Shown: piece by piece, positions 50,893 through 60,998 of the stretch
Position numbering within the stretch: position 1 is the stretch's first letter
Layout: the number at the start of each line of letters is the position of its first letter
Assembly (NCBI RefSeq): GCF_004765605.1
Contig: NZ_SRLC01000001.1
Coordinates: 2,294,001 to 2,358,000 of the forward strand
Reading direction: 5' to 3'
Length of the DNA: 64,000 nucleotides
Source: Hymenobacter aquaticus
GTDB lineage: Bacteria; Bacteroidota; Bacteroidia; Cytophagales; Hymenobacteraceae
Notes under the pieces: generated by a model
Databases searched by the model: none
What the model saw: the letters and a program-made list of their open reading frames with translations, nothing else
Told to the model about the DNA's origin: nothing
Position numbers and translations under genes: made by a program

Positions 50893-51486
50893 ATGCTCCG
50901 TTCTACGCTCCCTGTTCTGGCCCTGCTAACCTTCCCGGCCGGCGCGGCCCGGGCCCAAACTACCGCGCTGCCCACCACGCCCGTACCCGTGTCGGCAGAA
51001 GCCCCCAAGCTGGGCCTGACGGGGCCGCGCACGTCGTATAGCCTGAACGCGGGCTTTATTACGGCGGGCCGGTTTGGCTCGGCCTCCTACCTCACGCCCC
51101 TGGCTTCTTACCAGCTGACCAAGCGGTTTTCGGTGTTTGCGGGCCTGACCTACATGCACATCGTGCCGGGCATCGGCATGCTGACGCCCGAAGGCTCGCG
51201 CACCATCGGGCTGGCCGGCCTGAACCGCTACGTGGTGCAGGGCGGCGGCGCTTACGCCCTTTCGCCGCGCGTTACGTTGGTAGGCTCGGCCTGGAAAGAC
51301 CTGACGCCGGCCACGCTGGGCCGCGGCGTAAACCCCTACGCGGGCTTCAATAACATGGGCTCGGGCGTAAACATGCGGGCCGACTTCAAAATCACGGAAC
51401 ACATGACCGTCTCGGGCGGGGTGCGGGTTTCCAACGGCGCGGCCCCCGGCTACTCGCCCTACTCGGTCGGCCCGTTCGGGTACTAA
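50893..51486 (+). CDS. Predicted secreted beta-rich (porin-like) protein
   Basis: 197 residues from ATG 50893. Signal peptide LRSTLPVLALLTFPAGAARAQ. Mature protein: alternating strands (TSYSLNAGFITAGRFGSASY, LASYQLTKRFSVFAGLTYMH, GAYALSPRVTLVGSAW), a pattern typical of small outer-membrane barrels or barrel-like domains, though the C-terminus (YSVGPFGY) ends in Tyr rather than Phe. No recognised family. A stem-loop terminator follows. Confidence 0.65.
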   Translation: MLRSTLPVLALLTFPAGAARAQTTALPTTPVPVSAEAPKLGLTGPRTSYSLNAGFITAGRFGSASYLTPLASYQLTKRFSVFAGLTYMHIVPGIGMLTPEGSRTIGLAGLNRYVVQGGGAYALSPRVTLVGSAWKDLTPATLGRGVNPYAGFNNMGSGVNMRADFKITEHMTVSGGVRVSNGAAPGYSPYSVGPFGY

Positions 51487-51516
51487 TTCCAGCTTTTTCA
51501 CGCGCAGCATACGCCG

Positions 51517-51548
51517 GCCCCGGGAAGTTTCCGGGGCTTTGCTGTTTC
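51517..51548 (+). terminator. Intrinsic terminator
   Basis: A 10-bp stem GCCCCGGGAA/TTTCCGGGGC (one wobble) with a tiny loop is followed by TTTGCTGTTTCTT. Confidence 0.75.
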
Positions 51549-51585
51549 TTTGGCTCCCGATTTTTCCTTCCTGACCACTGCCCGC

Positions 51586-52602
51586 ATGGCCGCCCGTATT
51601 ACGTATCTGCGCAACGAGACGCTGCGCACCGTCAAGCCCGACTACCCCGGCAACAAGCTGTTCGGCAGCCAGTTTGCCAACGGCGAGGCACTATACACGC
51701 CGCAGTTCAGCAACGTGTTCCGCTGGAAATTCCTGACCGAAAACCCGCAGAAAGAGGAGAAGAAAGCCGATACCTGGACCCCGGACGTAGTGAACTGCTC
51801 GGAGTTTCTGGCCGGCCAGGACGACGGGCTCGTGTGGCTGGGCCACGCCACCTTCGTGCTGCGTACGGAGAACACCACCCTGCTCTTCGACCCACTGCTC
51901 TTCGATTCCGCGTTTCTGAAGCGCCGCCACCCCCTGCCCTGCCGTCCCGAGGAGCTTACCAACATCGACCTGCTGCTGCTCAGCCACGGCCACCGCGACC
52001 ATCTGGATGAGGCCTCGATTAAGCTCGTGGCCCGGCAGAACCCTGGGCTACAGGTGCTGACCTCGTTGCGCATGACCCCGCTGCTGCGCGGCATGGCCGC
52101 CGGGCTGCAAGTGCAGGAGGCGGGCTGGTGGCAGCAGTACGACCTGGGCCCCGAAGCTCCCCTGGAAATCTACTACCTGCCCGCCGCCCACTGGCACCGC
52201 CGCGGCCTGAACGACTTGAACCAGGTGCTCTGGGGCAGCTTTCTGATCCGGACCCAGGACAAGCTGATTTACTTCGGCGGCGACTCGGCCTACGCCGACC
52301 ACTTCGAGGACATCGAGCGGCAGTTCGGGCCCATCGACATCTGCCTGCTGGGCATCGGGGCCTACAAGCCGGCCTTTATGATGCAGCTCAGCCACACCAA
52401 CCCCCACGAGGCGGCCAAGGCGGCCAACGTGCTGCGCGCCGGCCACCTGGTGCCCATGCACCACGGCACCTTCGACCTGAGCGACGAGCCGGCCTCCGAG
52501 CCCCTGCGCACCCTGCAGGACGTGGCCACGGGCGGCATGCTGCGCGCCGAGCTGCACGCGCCCCAAGTAGGCGAAGTGCTGCCCTGGACGACGTGGGAAT
52601 AG
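51586..52602 (+). CDS. MBL-fold metallohydrolase, NAPE-PLD/UlaG-like
   Basis: 338 residues from ATG 51586; a TTG at 51550 is the only alternative. Metallo-beta-lactamase fold: WLGHATFVLRTENTTLLFDPLLF, the zinc motif SHGHRDHLDE near residue 133, HWHRRGLNDLN with the third His, GGDSAYADHFEDI, and LVPMHHGTFDLS as the last ligand. The layout with an N-terminal ~85-residue extension matches the NAPE-hydrolysing phospholipase D-like group. Substrate could be a phosphodiester lipid. No signal peptide. Confidence 0.88.
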   Translation: MAARITYLRNETLRTVKPDYPGNKLFGSQFANGEALYTPQFSNVFRWKFLTENPQKEEKKADTWTPDVVNCSEFLAGQDDGLVWLGHATFVLRTENTTLLFDPLLFDSAFLKRRHPLPCRPEELTNIDLLLLSHGHRDHLDEASIKLVARQNPGLQVLTSLRMTPLLRGMAAGLQVQEAGWWQQYDLGPEAPLEIYYLPAAHWHRRGLNDLNQVLWGSFLIRTQDKLIYFGGDSAYADHFEDIERQFGPIDICLLGIGAYKPAFMMQLSHTNPHEAAKAANVLRAGHLVPMHHGTFDLSDEPASEPLRTLQDVATGGMLRAELHAPQVGEVLPWTTWE

Positions 52603-52619
52603 CATTGCGCCTTCCAGCA

Positions 52620-52654
52620 AAAAGGCCCGCTCAAATTGTTTGAGCGGGCCTTTT
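52620..52654. terminator. Bidirectional intrinsic terminator
   Basis: A 16-bp stem AAAAGGCCCGCTCAAA/TTTGAGCGGGCCTTTT with a 3-base loop sits between two convergent genes and can stop transcription both ways. Confidence 0.95.
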
Positions 52655-52679
52655 CGGCATCAGAGCCTGAAGTAGCGGC

Positions 52680-54125
52680 TTACTGGCGCACGACTTTCTT
52701 CACCACCAGGCCCGCGGCGGTGCCGATGCGCACGGTGTACACCCCGGCCGACAAGGCACTCAGATCCAGCGCGGCCTGGCCCTGGCGGGGCAGCAGCACC
52801 TGGCGCTGCACTACCTGGCCCAGGCTGTTCACGACTTCCACCGCCGCCGCTCCCTGACCAACCTGGGCTGGCAACGCTACCGTCAGGCGGCCCGTGGTGG
52901 GGTTGGGGTAGAGCTGCGTGGCGGCGGCCAACTCGGCGCTGGGCCGGGTGCCCAGCGTGATGCTCTGGAAGTCGCTGTACGTGAATTTGACACCGTTGAC
53001 GTAGGTCTTCGTGTTGGTGTCGTAGTTCTGCCGCACCCGAGCCAGCAGGTCGTGGGCGGCGTTGTAGCGCAGCAGGTAGCGGTATGCTTCCTGAATAGTC
53101 CAGGCGTTATTGGTGAACGTCTCCGACACATTCTCCACTTCGGTGCCCCACTGGTCGTAGATGTGCGCGTAACGGTAGAGGGGCACCCAGGCATTGCTCT
53201 GCCGCCGCTCAAACGAACCCAGGGTGCTGCCATTATCCAGATAGGTGGTCGTGAAACGGCTGTTGAGCTGCCAGGCCCCGTTCAGCCACAGCTCACTTTC
53301 CGACGTCAGCACGCGGCCCTGCGAGTCGCGCACCGCGTTGTTTACCCGTTGCTGATTCACGTAGGCTCCGTTTTCCCAGTGCTGCGAGGTCTGCCCGTTT
53401 GGCAGCAGCGCCGTGGCGCTGGCGTAGCTATAGACGTGCCGCAGGTTGGGCTGGTACGTGCCCGTAGCCGTGTTCAGCAGATCCTCGGTTTCCTCCACCA
53501 CCGCGCCGGCCGCATTATACGTCACCGTCGCGCGGCCGCCGTAGGTAGCTACCCAGGCATTGTTCCGCCAATCTTCGTTGCTCCAGGCTACGTAGTGGTT
53601 GCGCGCGTCGTACTGCACCGTCGCCCGGAATACGTTCTGCCAGGCGCCGTTCACCCATTTCTGCTCCAGGTGCTCGGTCAGGCTGCTGGCACTGTTGTAC
53701 GAGTCTAGGCTGAGCGTCTGGTTTTGCCAGGCTGTGCCGTTCCAGTTCTCAATCAGGTTCCGGGTCTGCTGGCCGGCGGCATTGTAGGCCCAGCTGTAGC
53801 GGGTGCTGGGCCGCTGCGTCACCGAGTCCCGCTCCACCACCTGCGTTACCTGCCCGCTGGCGTCGTAGGTGTTCAGCTCCACCATCGGCGTGGCCGACCA
53901 CTGCGTGAGCGGACTCCACTGGTAGATGGTGGTTTTACCGGGCTTGCGCACCGTAGTGCTGCGCGCGGCAGCCGTGGGCTGCGCAACGCCCCGCTGGGCC
54001 AGCTCCTGCCGGAGTTCTTTGGGTAATTCGAACGGCTCCCGCAGCTTCATTTCCGGCCGCTGCTGGGCCATTGCCCCGGCACCCGCCAATAGCCCGCAGG
54101 CCACGATAAGTAGTTGTTTTTTCAT
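52680..54125 (-). CDS. YD-like repeat secreted protein with T9SS sorting domain
   Basis: 481 residues from ATG 54125. Signal peptide KKQLLIVACGLLAGAGAMAQ. Residues ~75-400 hold about six to seven imperfect repeats of ~45 residues, each with a W-x-N/G-x-A-W element and a Tyr-Asp/Asn-x-x-G element (YNAAGQQTRN, YDARNHYVAW, YDQWGTEVEN). They resemble YD/RHS-type or similar surface beta repeats. From ~405 the T9SS CTD starts at QLYPNPTTGRLTVALP and ends GVYTVRIGTAAGLVVKKVVRQ. Probably a surface-exported carbohydrate- or adhesion-related repeat protein; ligand unknown. Confidence 0.85.
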   Translation of the reverse strand: MKKQLLIVACGLLAGAGAMAQQRPEMKLREPFELPKELRQELAQRGVAQPTAAARSTTVRKPGKTTIYQWSPLTQWSATPMVELNTYDASGQVTQVVERDSVTQRPSTRYSWAYNAAGQQTRNLIENWNGTAWQNQTLSLDSYNSASSLTEHLEQKWVNGAWQNVFRATVQYDARNHYVAWSNEDWRNNAWVATYGGRATVTYNAAGAVVEETEDLLNTATGTYQPNLRHVYSYASATALLPNGQTSQHWENGAYVNQQRVNNAVRDSQGRVLTSESELWLNGAWQLNSRFTTTYLDNGSTLGSFERRQSNAWVPLYRYAHIYDQWGTEVENVSETFTNNAWTIQEAYRYLLRYNAAHDLLARVRQNYDTNTKTYVNGVKFTYSDFQSITLGTRPSAELAAATQLYPNPTTGRLTVALPAQVGQGAAAVEVVNSLGQVVQRQVLLPRQGQAALDLSALSAGVYTVRIGTAAGLVVKKVVRQ

Positions 54126-54478
54126 AGAAAAAGCTGATGTGTAAACGTAACCAGCTACAAAGCTACGCACGGGGCTTCTCTCTGCCCTTATCCAAGGCCT
54201 AAAATCATAGCCGCTACCCGGTTAGCCATTCCCTGGCTCGCCCCACCGACAGTCTCGGCCGCGGCAGCGCCTCTTCCGGCTATAGTGCTAAAACCCTCTT
54301 CACGTCTGTTCACGGCCTACCCTACCCAAAGTCTATACCTAGTCTATATCTACCCGCCACCTTCCCCGGCAACTCCCGGCGCGGCCCTCCTTGGTTTTAT
54401 CCTACAATCGGGCCGACAGTTAACTTTTCCCGCCAGTCCGGCGCGGGGCTGTATCTTTACCGGCCCATTCCGATTCGT
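54126..54478. other. 353-base divergent gap with two -7 boxes
   Basis: No coding frame of note. For the - gene, TAGCTTTG (plus 54158-54165) matches TAnnTTTG, 33 bases upstream of the start. For the + symporter, TATCTTTA (54452-54459) lies 19 bases upstream of the ATG. A short direct repeat GTCTATA...AGTCTATA is at ~54329-54346. Otherwise no repeat, dyad or RNA gene was seen. Confidence 0.5.
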
Positions 54479-55957
54479 ATGTCTCCTACCCTGGTTCTGA
54501 GCCTGATTGCCGGCTACTTCACCATTCTGATCGTCATTGCCCTGCTCACCTCGCGCAAGGCTACCAGCGCCAGCTTCTTCGTGGCCAACCGCAACGTGCC
54601 CTGGTACATGGTGGCCTTCGCCATGATTGGCACCTCCCTCTCGGGCGTCTCCTTTATATCGGTGCCCGGCATGGTTAAGGCCCAGGCCTGGAGCTATATG
54701 GCCGTGGTCATGGGCTATCTGGTAGGCTACCTGGTCATTGGCACCGTGCTGCTGCCGCTCTACTATAAGCTCAATCTGGTGTCCATTTACACCTACCTGG
54801 AGCAGCGCTTCGGTTTCTGGAGCTACAAGACCGGGGCTGCGCTGTTCCTGATTTCCCGGGCCATCGGGGCGGCCCTGCGCCTCTACGTGGTGGCCGGCGT
54901 GCTGCAAGTGGCCGTATTCGACGAGCTGGGCGTGCCCTTCGCCGTCACGGTGGCCGTGAGCATCCTGCTGATCTACCTCTACACCTTCCGGGGCGGCCTG
55001 AAAACCATTCTCTGGACCGATACCTTCCAGACCCTGGCCATGCTGACCTCGGTGGGCATCTCGGTGTATTTGATTTCGGACGAGCTGAACCTGGGCTTTA
55101 AGCAGGTGATTACCACGGTGCGGGAGTCGGAGATGTCGCGCATCTTTTTCTGGGAGTGGACCGACTCGCGCAAGTTCTGGACCCAGTTCATTTCCGGCAT
55201 GTTCATCACCATCGTCATGACCGGCCTCGACCAGGACCTGATGCAGAAAAACCTGAGCTGCCGCTCCCTGAAGGACGCCCAGAAAAACATGTTCTGGTTT
55301 GCCCTGATTCTGGTGCCGGTCAACATGCTGTTTCTCTCGCTCGGGGTGCTGCTCTACCAGTACGCCGCCGCCAAGGGCATTGCGCTGCCGGTGAATGCCG
55401 CCGGCAAGGTTATCGGCGACGACGTGTTTCCGCTGCTGGCCACTGAGCACTTCTCCCTGTTTGCCGGCATCGTCTTCATCCTGGGCATCATTGCCGTTAC
55501 CTACTCCTCCGCCGACTCGGCCCTGACGGCCCTGACTACCTCCTTCTGCGTCGACTTCCTGACCATCAGCAAGTACCCCGAGGCGCGGCAGAGCGTGCTG
55601 CGCCAGCGCACCCACCTGATGTTTACGGTGGTGCTGGTCATCATCATCCTGATTTTCCGCCTGCTCAACGACCAGAGCCTGATTTCGGCCGTGTTCAAGG
55701 CCGCCGGCTACACCTACGGGCCGCTGCTGGGCCTCTTCAGCTTCGGCATCTTCACCCGGCGCATGCTCCACGACAGCTACGTGCCCTGGATGTGCGCCTG
55801 GCCGCCGGTGTTCTGCTACGTGCTCAACGCCAACTCCAAAGCCTGGTTGGGCGGCTACGAGTTTGGCTTCGAGATTCTGCTCGTCAACGGCCTGCTGACC
55901 TTCCTGGGGCTGCTGGCCATTTCGCGCCCGCCCGCCGCCGAATTGAACCCTGCCTAG
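54479..55957 (+). CDS. Sodium:solute symporter (SSS family), copy 1
   Basis: 492 residues, about 13 membrane helices. SSS family features: FFVANRNVPWYMVAFAMIGT (the SSSF start), ISVPGMVKAQ, FRGGLKTILWTDTFQ (before helix 6) and the Na+-site helix AVTYSSADSALTALTTSF near residue 345. It imports a small molecule with Na+; substrate unclear. Paralogous in architecture to the gene at 62162-63868. It is alone, with ~350 bases upstream. Confidence 0.92.
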   Translation: MSPTLVLSLIAGYFTILIVIALLTSRKATSASFFVANRNVPWYMVAFAMIGTSLSGVSFISVPGMVKAQAWSYMAVVMGYLVGYLVIGTVLLPLYYKLNLVSIYTYLEQRFGFWSYKTGAALFLISRAIGAALRLYVVAGVLQVAVFDELGVPFAVTVAVSILLIYLYTFRGGLKTILWTDTFQTLAMLTSVGISVYLISDELNLGFKQVITTVRESEMSRIFFWEWTDSRKFWTQFISGMFITIVMTGLDQDLMQKNLSCRSLKDAQKNMFWFALILVPVNMLFLSLGVLLYQYAAAKGIALPVNAAGKVIGDDVFPLLATEHFSLFAGIVFILGIIAVTYSSADSALTALTTSFCVDFLTISKYPEARQSVLRQRTHLMFTVVLVIIILIFRLLNDQSLISAVFKAAGYTYGPLLGLFSFGIFTRRMLHDSYVPWMCAWPPVFCYVLNANSKAWLGGYEFGFEILLVNGLLTFLGLLAISRPPAAELNPA

Positions 55958-55981
55958 CGCAGGTTGTTTAAGCAGAAGCCG

Positions 55982-56010
55982 TTGGCTTGGCTTTTCCGTA
56001 CGTACCTTTG
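55982..56010 (+). promoter_or_regulatory. Candidate promoter of the TonB-C-like gene (TTG - N18 - TACCTTTG)
   Basis: TTG at 55982-55984 and TACCTTTG at 56003-56010 match the Bacteroidota -33/-7 elements at 18-base spacing. The ATG is at 56072. Confidence 0.6.
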
Positions 56011-56071
56011 CGGGGCACGAAAGCCAGAGCGGCTCCGGACTATTCCGGCGGCTTTTACGCGCGTTGCTTCC

Positions 56072-56542
56072 ATGAAACATCTTTTCTTCATTTTGCTGGC
56101 CGTAGCTTCGGCGCTGCGCGCCCAGGCCCAGCAGCCGGCCCAGCCCCCCGTGGTGCTGAAGCCCGGCCACATGCAGGCCCAGGCCCGCCCCGCCGCCAAC
56201 CGGCCCGACGTGCCCCCGCAGTTTGTGGGCGGGTCGGAAAAGCTGAGCGAGTTTTTTCAACAGCAGGTAAAGTATCCGGAGGCGGCCCGCGTCAAGCAGG
56301 TTACCGGCTCGGTGCTCACCCGCTTCACCATCGAGGCCGATGGACGGGTGAGCAACGCCGGCGTGGTGAAAAGCCTCAGCCCCGAGTGCGACGCCGAAGC
56401 CCTGCGCGTGCTGGGCCTGATGCCGGCCTGGAAGCCCGCCACCCGCAAGGGCCAGCCCGTCGCCATTCAGGTGCAGCTGCCCGTGCCCTTCGCCGACGCC
56501 AGCACGCTGAAAGTAGAGCCGGGCAAAACGAAATTTGAGTAA
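56072..56542 (+). CDS. Secreted TonB C-terminal domain-like protein
   Basis: 156 residues from ATG 56072. N-terminus KHLFFILLAVASALRAQAQ is a cleavable signal peptide rather than TonB's membrane anchor. The ~90-residue C-terminal TonB domain shows VKYPEAARVKQVTGSVLTRF, IEADGRVSNAGVVKSLSPEC and ALRVLGLMPAWKPATRKGQP. Because there is no TM anchor and Pro-rich periplasm-spanning linker, it is unlikely to be an energy transducer by itself; a free periplasmic TonB-C-like adaptor is a better guess. Single Cys in the domain. Confidence 0.83.
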   Translation: MKHLFFILLAVASALRAQAQQPAQPPVVLKPGHMQAQARPAANRPDVPPQFVGGSEKLSEFFQQQVKYPEAARVKQVTGSVLTRFTIEADGRVSNAGVVKSLSPECDAEALRVLGLMPAWKPATRKGQPVAIQVQLPVPFADASTLKVEPGKTKFE

Positions 56543-56667
56543 ATGCTTGTCGTGCGGCCTGTTTACGGGCTGGTCATTAGATAAATAAATCCGGCCGCTA
56601 GCGGCTCCCATGTCTTTCGCAGCTGCTTACCGCTGCCCTTAGCCTGCTCCCGCCCCTCCCTACCCCC

Positions 56668-56695
56668 CACGCACCAAGCACCACGCACTAAGTAC
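56668..56695. repeat. Single CACGCACCAAGCACCACGCAC word array
   Basis: About three CACGCAC/AAGCAC units lie directly upstream of the ABC transporter start at 56701. No facing partner array was found in this gap. In style it resembles the other word arrays. Confidence 0.55.
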
Positions 56696-56700
56696 CCAGA

Positions 56701-58536
<1,836 letters not shown>

Positions 58537-58577
58537 ACCACGGACTTTAGATGAATTAGTCGGATTTTGTAGTTAAT

Positions 58578-58608
58578 AAAAGGACGAAGCGGGGCTTCGT
58601 CCTTTTTC
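58578..58608 (+). terminator. Intrinsic terminator of the ABC exporter
   Basis: A 13-bp stem AAAAGGACGAAGC/GCTTCGTCCTTTT with a 3-base loop (GGG) and a following T-run. Confidence 0.93.
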
Positions 58609-58654
58609 GTTGTATGCTGGCTTATTGCTATCTTATCGGTTTACGCCGATACCT

Positions 58655-59279
58655 ATGGCCAGCAGCACTGTATACCGTATTCGCCGCCCTGTGCCAAGCC
58701 TGCCCGATTTGGGTCCTTGGGCTGGAATTATGTTCATACTATGCGCCCTGATGATGGCTTCCGGCGGCCGGTTCAAGCTGCCCGTTCCGCCAGTCGAGGT
58801 GCCCACCGGAACCCACAGATCCACAGTCTGCACCCTCACCGAGAGTCCGATGATAGTACTCTCTATTGACGCCAAGAACCGCGTTTACCTAGATACCGAA
58901 CAAGATACGGCTCTACAAACCGCCCTGATTCAGCGGGTGGCCCAGCAGCGGGGCGCTTTCGGCGGCCCAGTTGCGGCAAGTTGGGCAGTTGCCCTTTCTG
59001 GATCAGCGCGTGGAGCAGCTACCGGCCTGGCTGGCAGCTTCCCCGGCCCAACGGCTTACCTTTACCGTGGGCATTCCTCATGGAGCCAGCGACGACCAGC
59101 TTTCGACTTACGTTGCCGCCAGCATTAGCGCCTACCAAGCAGAATTCAATCATATGCCCCTTTTCGGAATCCGCGCGGACCGGCGCCTGAGCTTTGCGCA
59201 GCTTAAGCATATTACTGGCTTGCTGCAAAAGCAGGGGATTAACCGGTTCAGCTTATTAACAGATGCCCAATCTTACTAA
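58655..59279 (+). pseudogene. ExbD/TolR-like biopolymer transport protein, frameshifted
   Basis: From ATG 58655 the frame reads MASSTVYRIRRP..., one membrane segment (GIMFILCALMMASGG) and IVLSIDAKNRVYLDTE, as expected for an ExbD-like periplasmic domain. Near 58948-58956 the frame runs out of sense, but in the next frame the sequence continues in register: ALSAAQLRQVGQL, then QRLTFTVGIPHGASDDQL, and ends RFSLLTDAQSY*, which is the normal ExbD-like ending. Removing one G from the GGGG run at 58950-58953 restores a single ORF. It may be a real pseudogene, a sequencing error, or +1 recoding. Three YcxB-like genes follow. Confidence 0.7.
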
Positions 59280-59305
59280 CTGCTACCCAATAACGCTTAG
59301 CCTCC

Positions 59306-59863
59306 TTGCCGACTGCTGCCCTTTCTCGCTCCGCTCCCGTTCAGGTAGCCCCCACTGCCGTTTCCTTCGCCGAGTACCAAGCCATTCACCAGGAGCAGCA
59401 GCGCCGGCGCCACCCCGCGCAGGAGACGCCCAAGCCCGAAACCGCCGACCCGTGGAAGATGAAAGTGCAGCGCTGGGCCGCCGTGGTGGCGGCCGGGGCC
59501 GCGGGCAGCTTCTGGCTCCAACCTAAAAAGCTGGTGGGCTGGCTGGTGCTGGCTACCGTGGGCACAGCGTTGGGCCTGCTGCACCAGTGGTGGGAATACC
59601 GCCGCGCCTACCGGCAAGGCCCGGCCCAGCAGGCTTCCACTAGCTTCGCGGCCGAGGCGCGGGGCATCTATGTCGAGCAGGCGGGCAAGCGCCGGTTCTA
59701 CCGCTGGCAGGAGTTCTACAGTATTCAGCCCGTGGGCCACTGGCTGCTGCTCTACACGTCCGTGGAGCACTGCTACTACCTGGATTTGAACCGGATAGAG
59801 CAGCCGGCTACGGCCGACGAGCTGCGGGCACTGCTGCCGGCGGCGGCAACGGCGGCAGAATAG
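59306..59863 (+). CDS. YcxB-like membrane protein, copy 1
   Basis: 185 residues if read from TTG 59306; no ATG is available before the conserved region, so the start is weak. Two membrane segments (RWAAVVAAGAAGSFWL, LVGWLVLATVGTALGLL), then a YcxB-like C-terminal domain: GIYVEQAGKRRFYRWQEFY, SVEHCYYLDLNRIEQPATADELRALL. The 'DLNRI..P.TADEL' ending repeats in the next two genes, marking a tandem paralog set. N-terminus AVSFAEYQAIH corresponds to RISYPEFQKIN and RLSFPQYFRTN of the other two copies. Unknown function. Confidence 0.7.
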   Translation: MPTAALSRSAPVQVAPTAVSFAEYQAIHQEQQRRRHPAQETPKPETADPWKMKVQRWAAVVAAGAAGSFWLQPKKLVGWLVLATVGTALGLLHQWWEYRRAYRQGPAQQASTSFAAEARGIYVEQAGKRRFYRWQEFYSIQPVGHWLLLYTSVEHCYYLDLNRIEQPATADELRALLPAAATAAE

Positions 59864-59877
59864 CCATCTTTGCGCCG

Positions 59878-60387
59878 ATGCAGCCTATTGTCTTCGCCGA
59901 CGTGCGGATTTCCTACCCCGAGTTTCAAAAAATCAACCACCGGTTTGCGCTGAAACAGCGCTGGTACCGGTTTCTGCTGCTGCCCCTGCTGGTCTTTGCG
60001 GCGCTCTGGAGCGTGGCTTCCGGCCAGGATGACCCGTCTACCGTGCCGGTGCTCATCGGGACGGGGCTGGCGGTGTCGGCCCTGGCCCTGGCCTACGCGG
60101 TGTTCAACTTCAACCGCAGCCTGAAACACCAGTACCAGGCCAGCCCGCTGCTGCAAGCCACCGCCACCTACACCCTAACCGACCAGGGCATCCAAGTCGA
60201 CAGCCCGATCTGGCGCGGCACTACCAGCTGGGCGGCGGTGCTGGGCTACCGCAAGATTGATGGGTGGTATTACCTGGCCGCTTCCGCCGCCGCCGGCTTT
60301 CTGCTCGACCCCGGCTGCCTGCGGGCCCCGGCTACCGTTGCCGAGGTAGACCAGCTGTTCCGGCTTCACGGCCTTCGTTCCCTGTAA
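59878..60387 (+). CDS. YcxB-like membrane protein, copy 2
   Basis: 169 residues. N-terminal ISYPEFQKINHRFALKQRWY, two membrane helices (FLLLPLLVFAALWSV, VLIGTGLAVSALALAYAVF), then the YcxB-like module: ATYTLTDQGIQVDSPIWRGTTSW, WYYLAASAAAGFLLDPGCL, ATVAEVDQLFRLHG. Starts 14 bases after copy 1, with a CATCTTTG -7-like box in the gap. It is the best conserved of the three. Function unknown. Confidence 0.8.
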   Translation: MQPIVFADVRISYPEFQKINHRFALKQRWYRFLLLPLLVFAALWSVASGQDDPSTVPVLIGTGLAVSALALAYAVFNFNRSLKHQYQASPLLQATATYTLTDQGIQVDSPIWRGTTSWAAVLGYRKIDGWYYLAASAAAGFLLDPGCLRAPATVAEVDQLFRLHGLRSL

Positions 60388-60398
60388 TTTCCCTGCTT

Positions 60399-60911
60399 AT
60401 GCCCGTCGTTACGCTGCCGGAAGTCCGTTTGTCCTTCCCGCAATATTTCCGCACCAATCTGCGCCTGCTGTTCAAGAAGCAGCCGACGCTGTGGTTCATT
60501 TTGCTGCCCGCGCTGTCGGGGCTGACGGTGCTCTACGTGCTGCTCACCGGCCAGGCCTCCCTGGCGCAGCTTTGGGCAACTAGCAAAGTGGGCTTGTTCA
60601 TGGCCGCTTTCGTGGTGGGCTGGCCCGTGCTGCTGTGGTTCAGTATGCGCAAGCAGTACCGGAGGGCTACAGTGCTGCAAGCCCCGACGCGGTATGCGGT
60701 GAGCGAAACGGGCCTCGCGGTGCAGAACGAGCTGGTGCAGGAGGAGCTTAGCTGGCCGGCGGTGCAGGAAGCCTGGCACATCGGCGCTTGGCTGGTGCTG
60801 ATGACGGGCAGTGCCAGCGGCTATTTCCTGGATCTGCGGCGGGTGCAAAGTCCGGCCGACGCGGCCGGGCTGCTGAGCCTGGTGCGGGCCGGCGGCGTGA
60901 CCATAAAGTAG
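60399..60911 (+). CDS. YcxB-like membrane protein, copy 3
   Basis: 170 residues from ATG 60399; the frame is open further up but out of context. RLSFPQYFRTNLRLLFKKQP, two membrane helices, then RYAVSETGLAVQNELVQEEL, SGYFLDLRRVQSPADAAGLLSLVR. Eleven bases after copy 2, so the three form one operon, terminated by the stem-loop at 60934-60960. Function unknown. Confidence 0.8.
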   Translation: MPVVTLPEVRLSFPQYFRTNLRLLFKKQPTLWFILLPALSGLTVLYVLLTGQASLAQLWATSKVGLFMAAFVVGWPVLLWFSMRKQYRRATVLQAPTRYAVSETGLAVQNELVQEELSWPAVQEAWHIGAWLVLMTGSASGYFLDLRRVQSPADAAGLLSLVRAGGVTIK

Positions 60912-60933
60912 CGGCCCGCACGATTAGCCGCTC

Positions 60934-60968
60934 CAAAACCCGCGCATGCAGCGGGTTTTGCTATTTTT
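60934..60968 (+). terminator. Intrinsic terminator of the YcxB-like operon
   Basis: A 10-bp perfect stem CAAAACCCGC/GCGGGTTTTG with a 7-base loop is followed by CTATTTTTA. Confidence 0.85.
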
Positions 60969-60998
60969 ACCCCGATTAATCTCCACAATTCCTCTCGT

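Noticed and set aside
54350..56611. A 753-residue open frame on the - strand
   Set aside because: Antisense to the symporter and TonB-C-like genes, no recognisable motif, low-complexity Gly/His/Gln composition.
58971..59279. Separate small gene starting at TTG 58971
   Set aside because: It is the in-register continuation of the ExbD-like gene after a one-base frameshift, not an independent gene.
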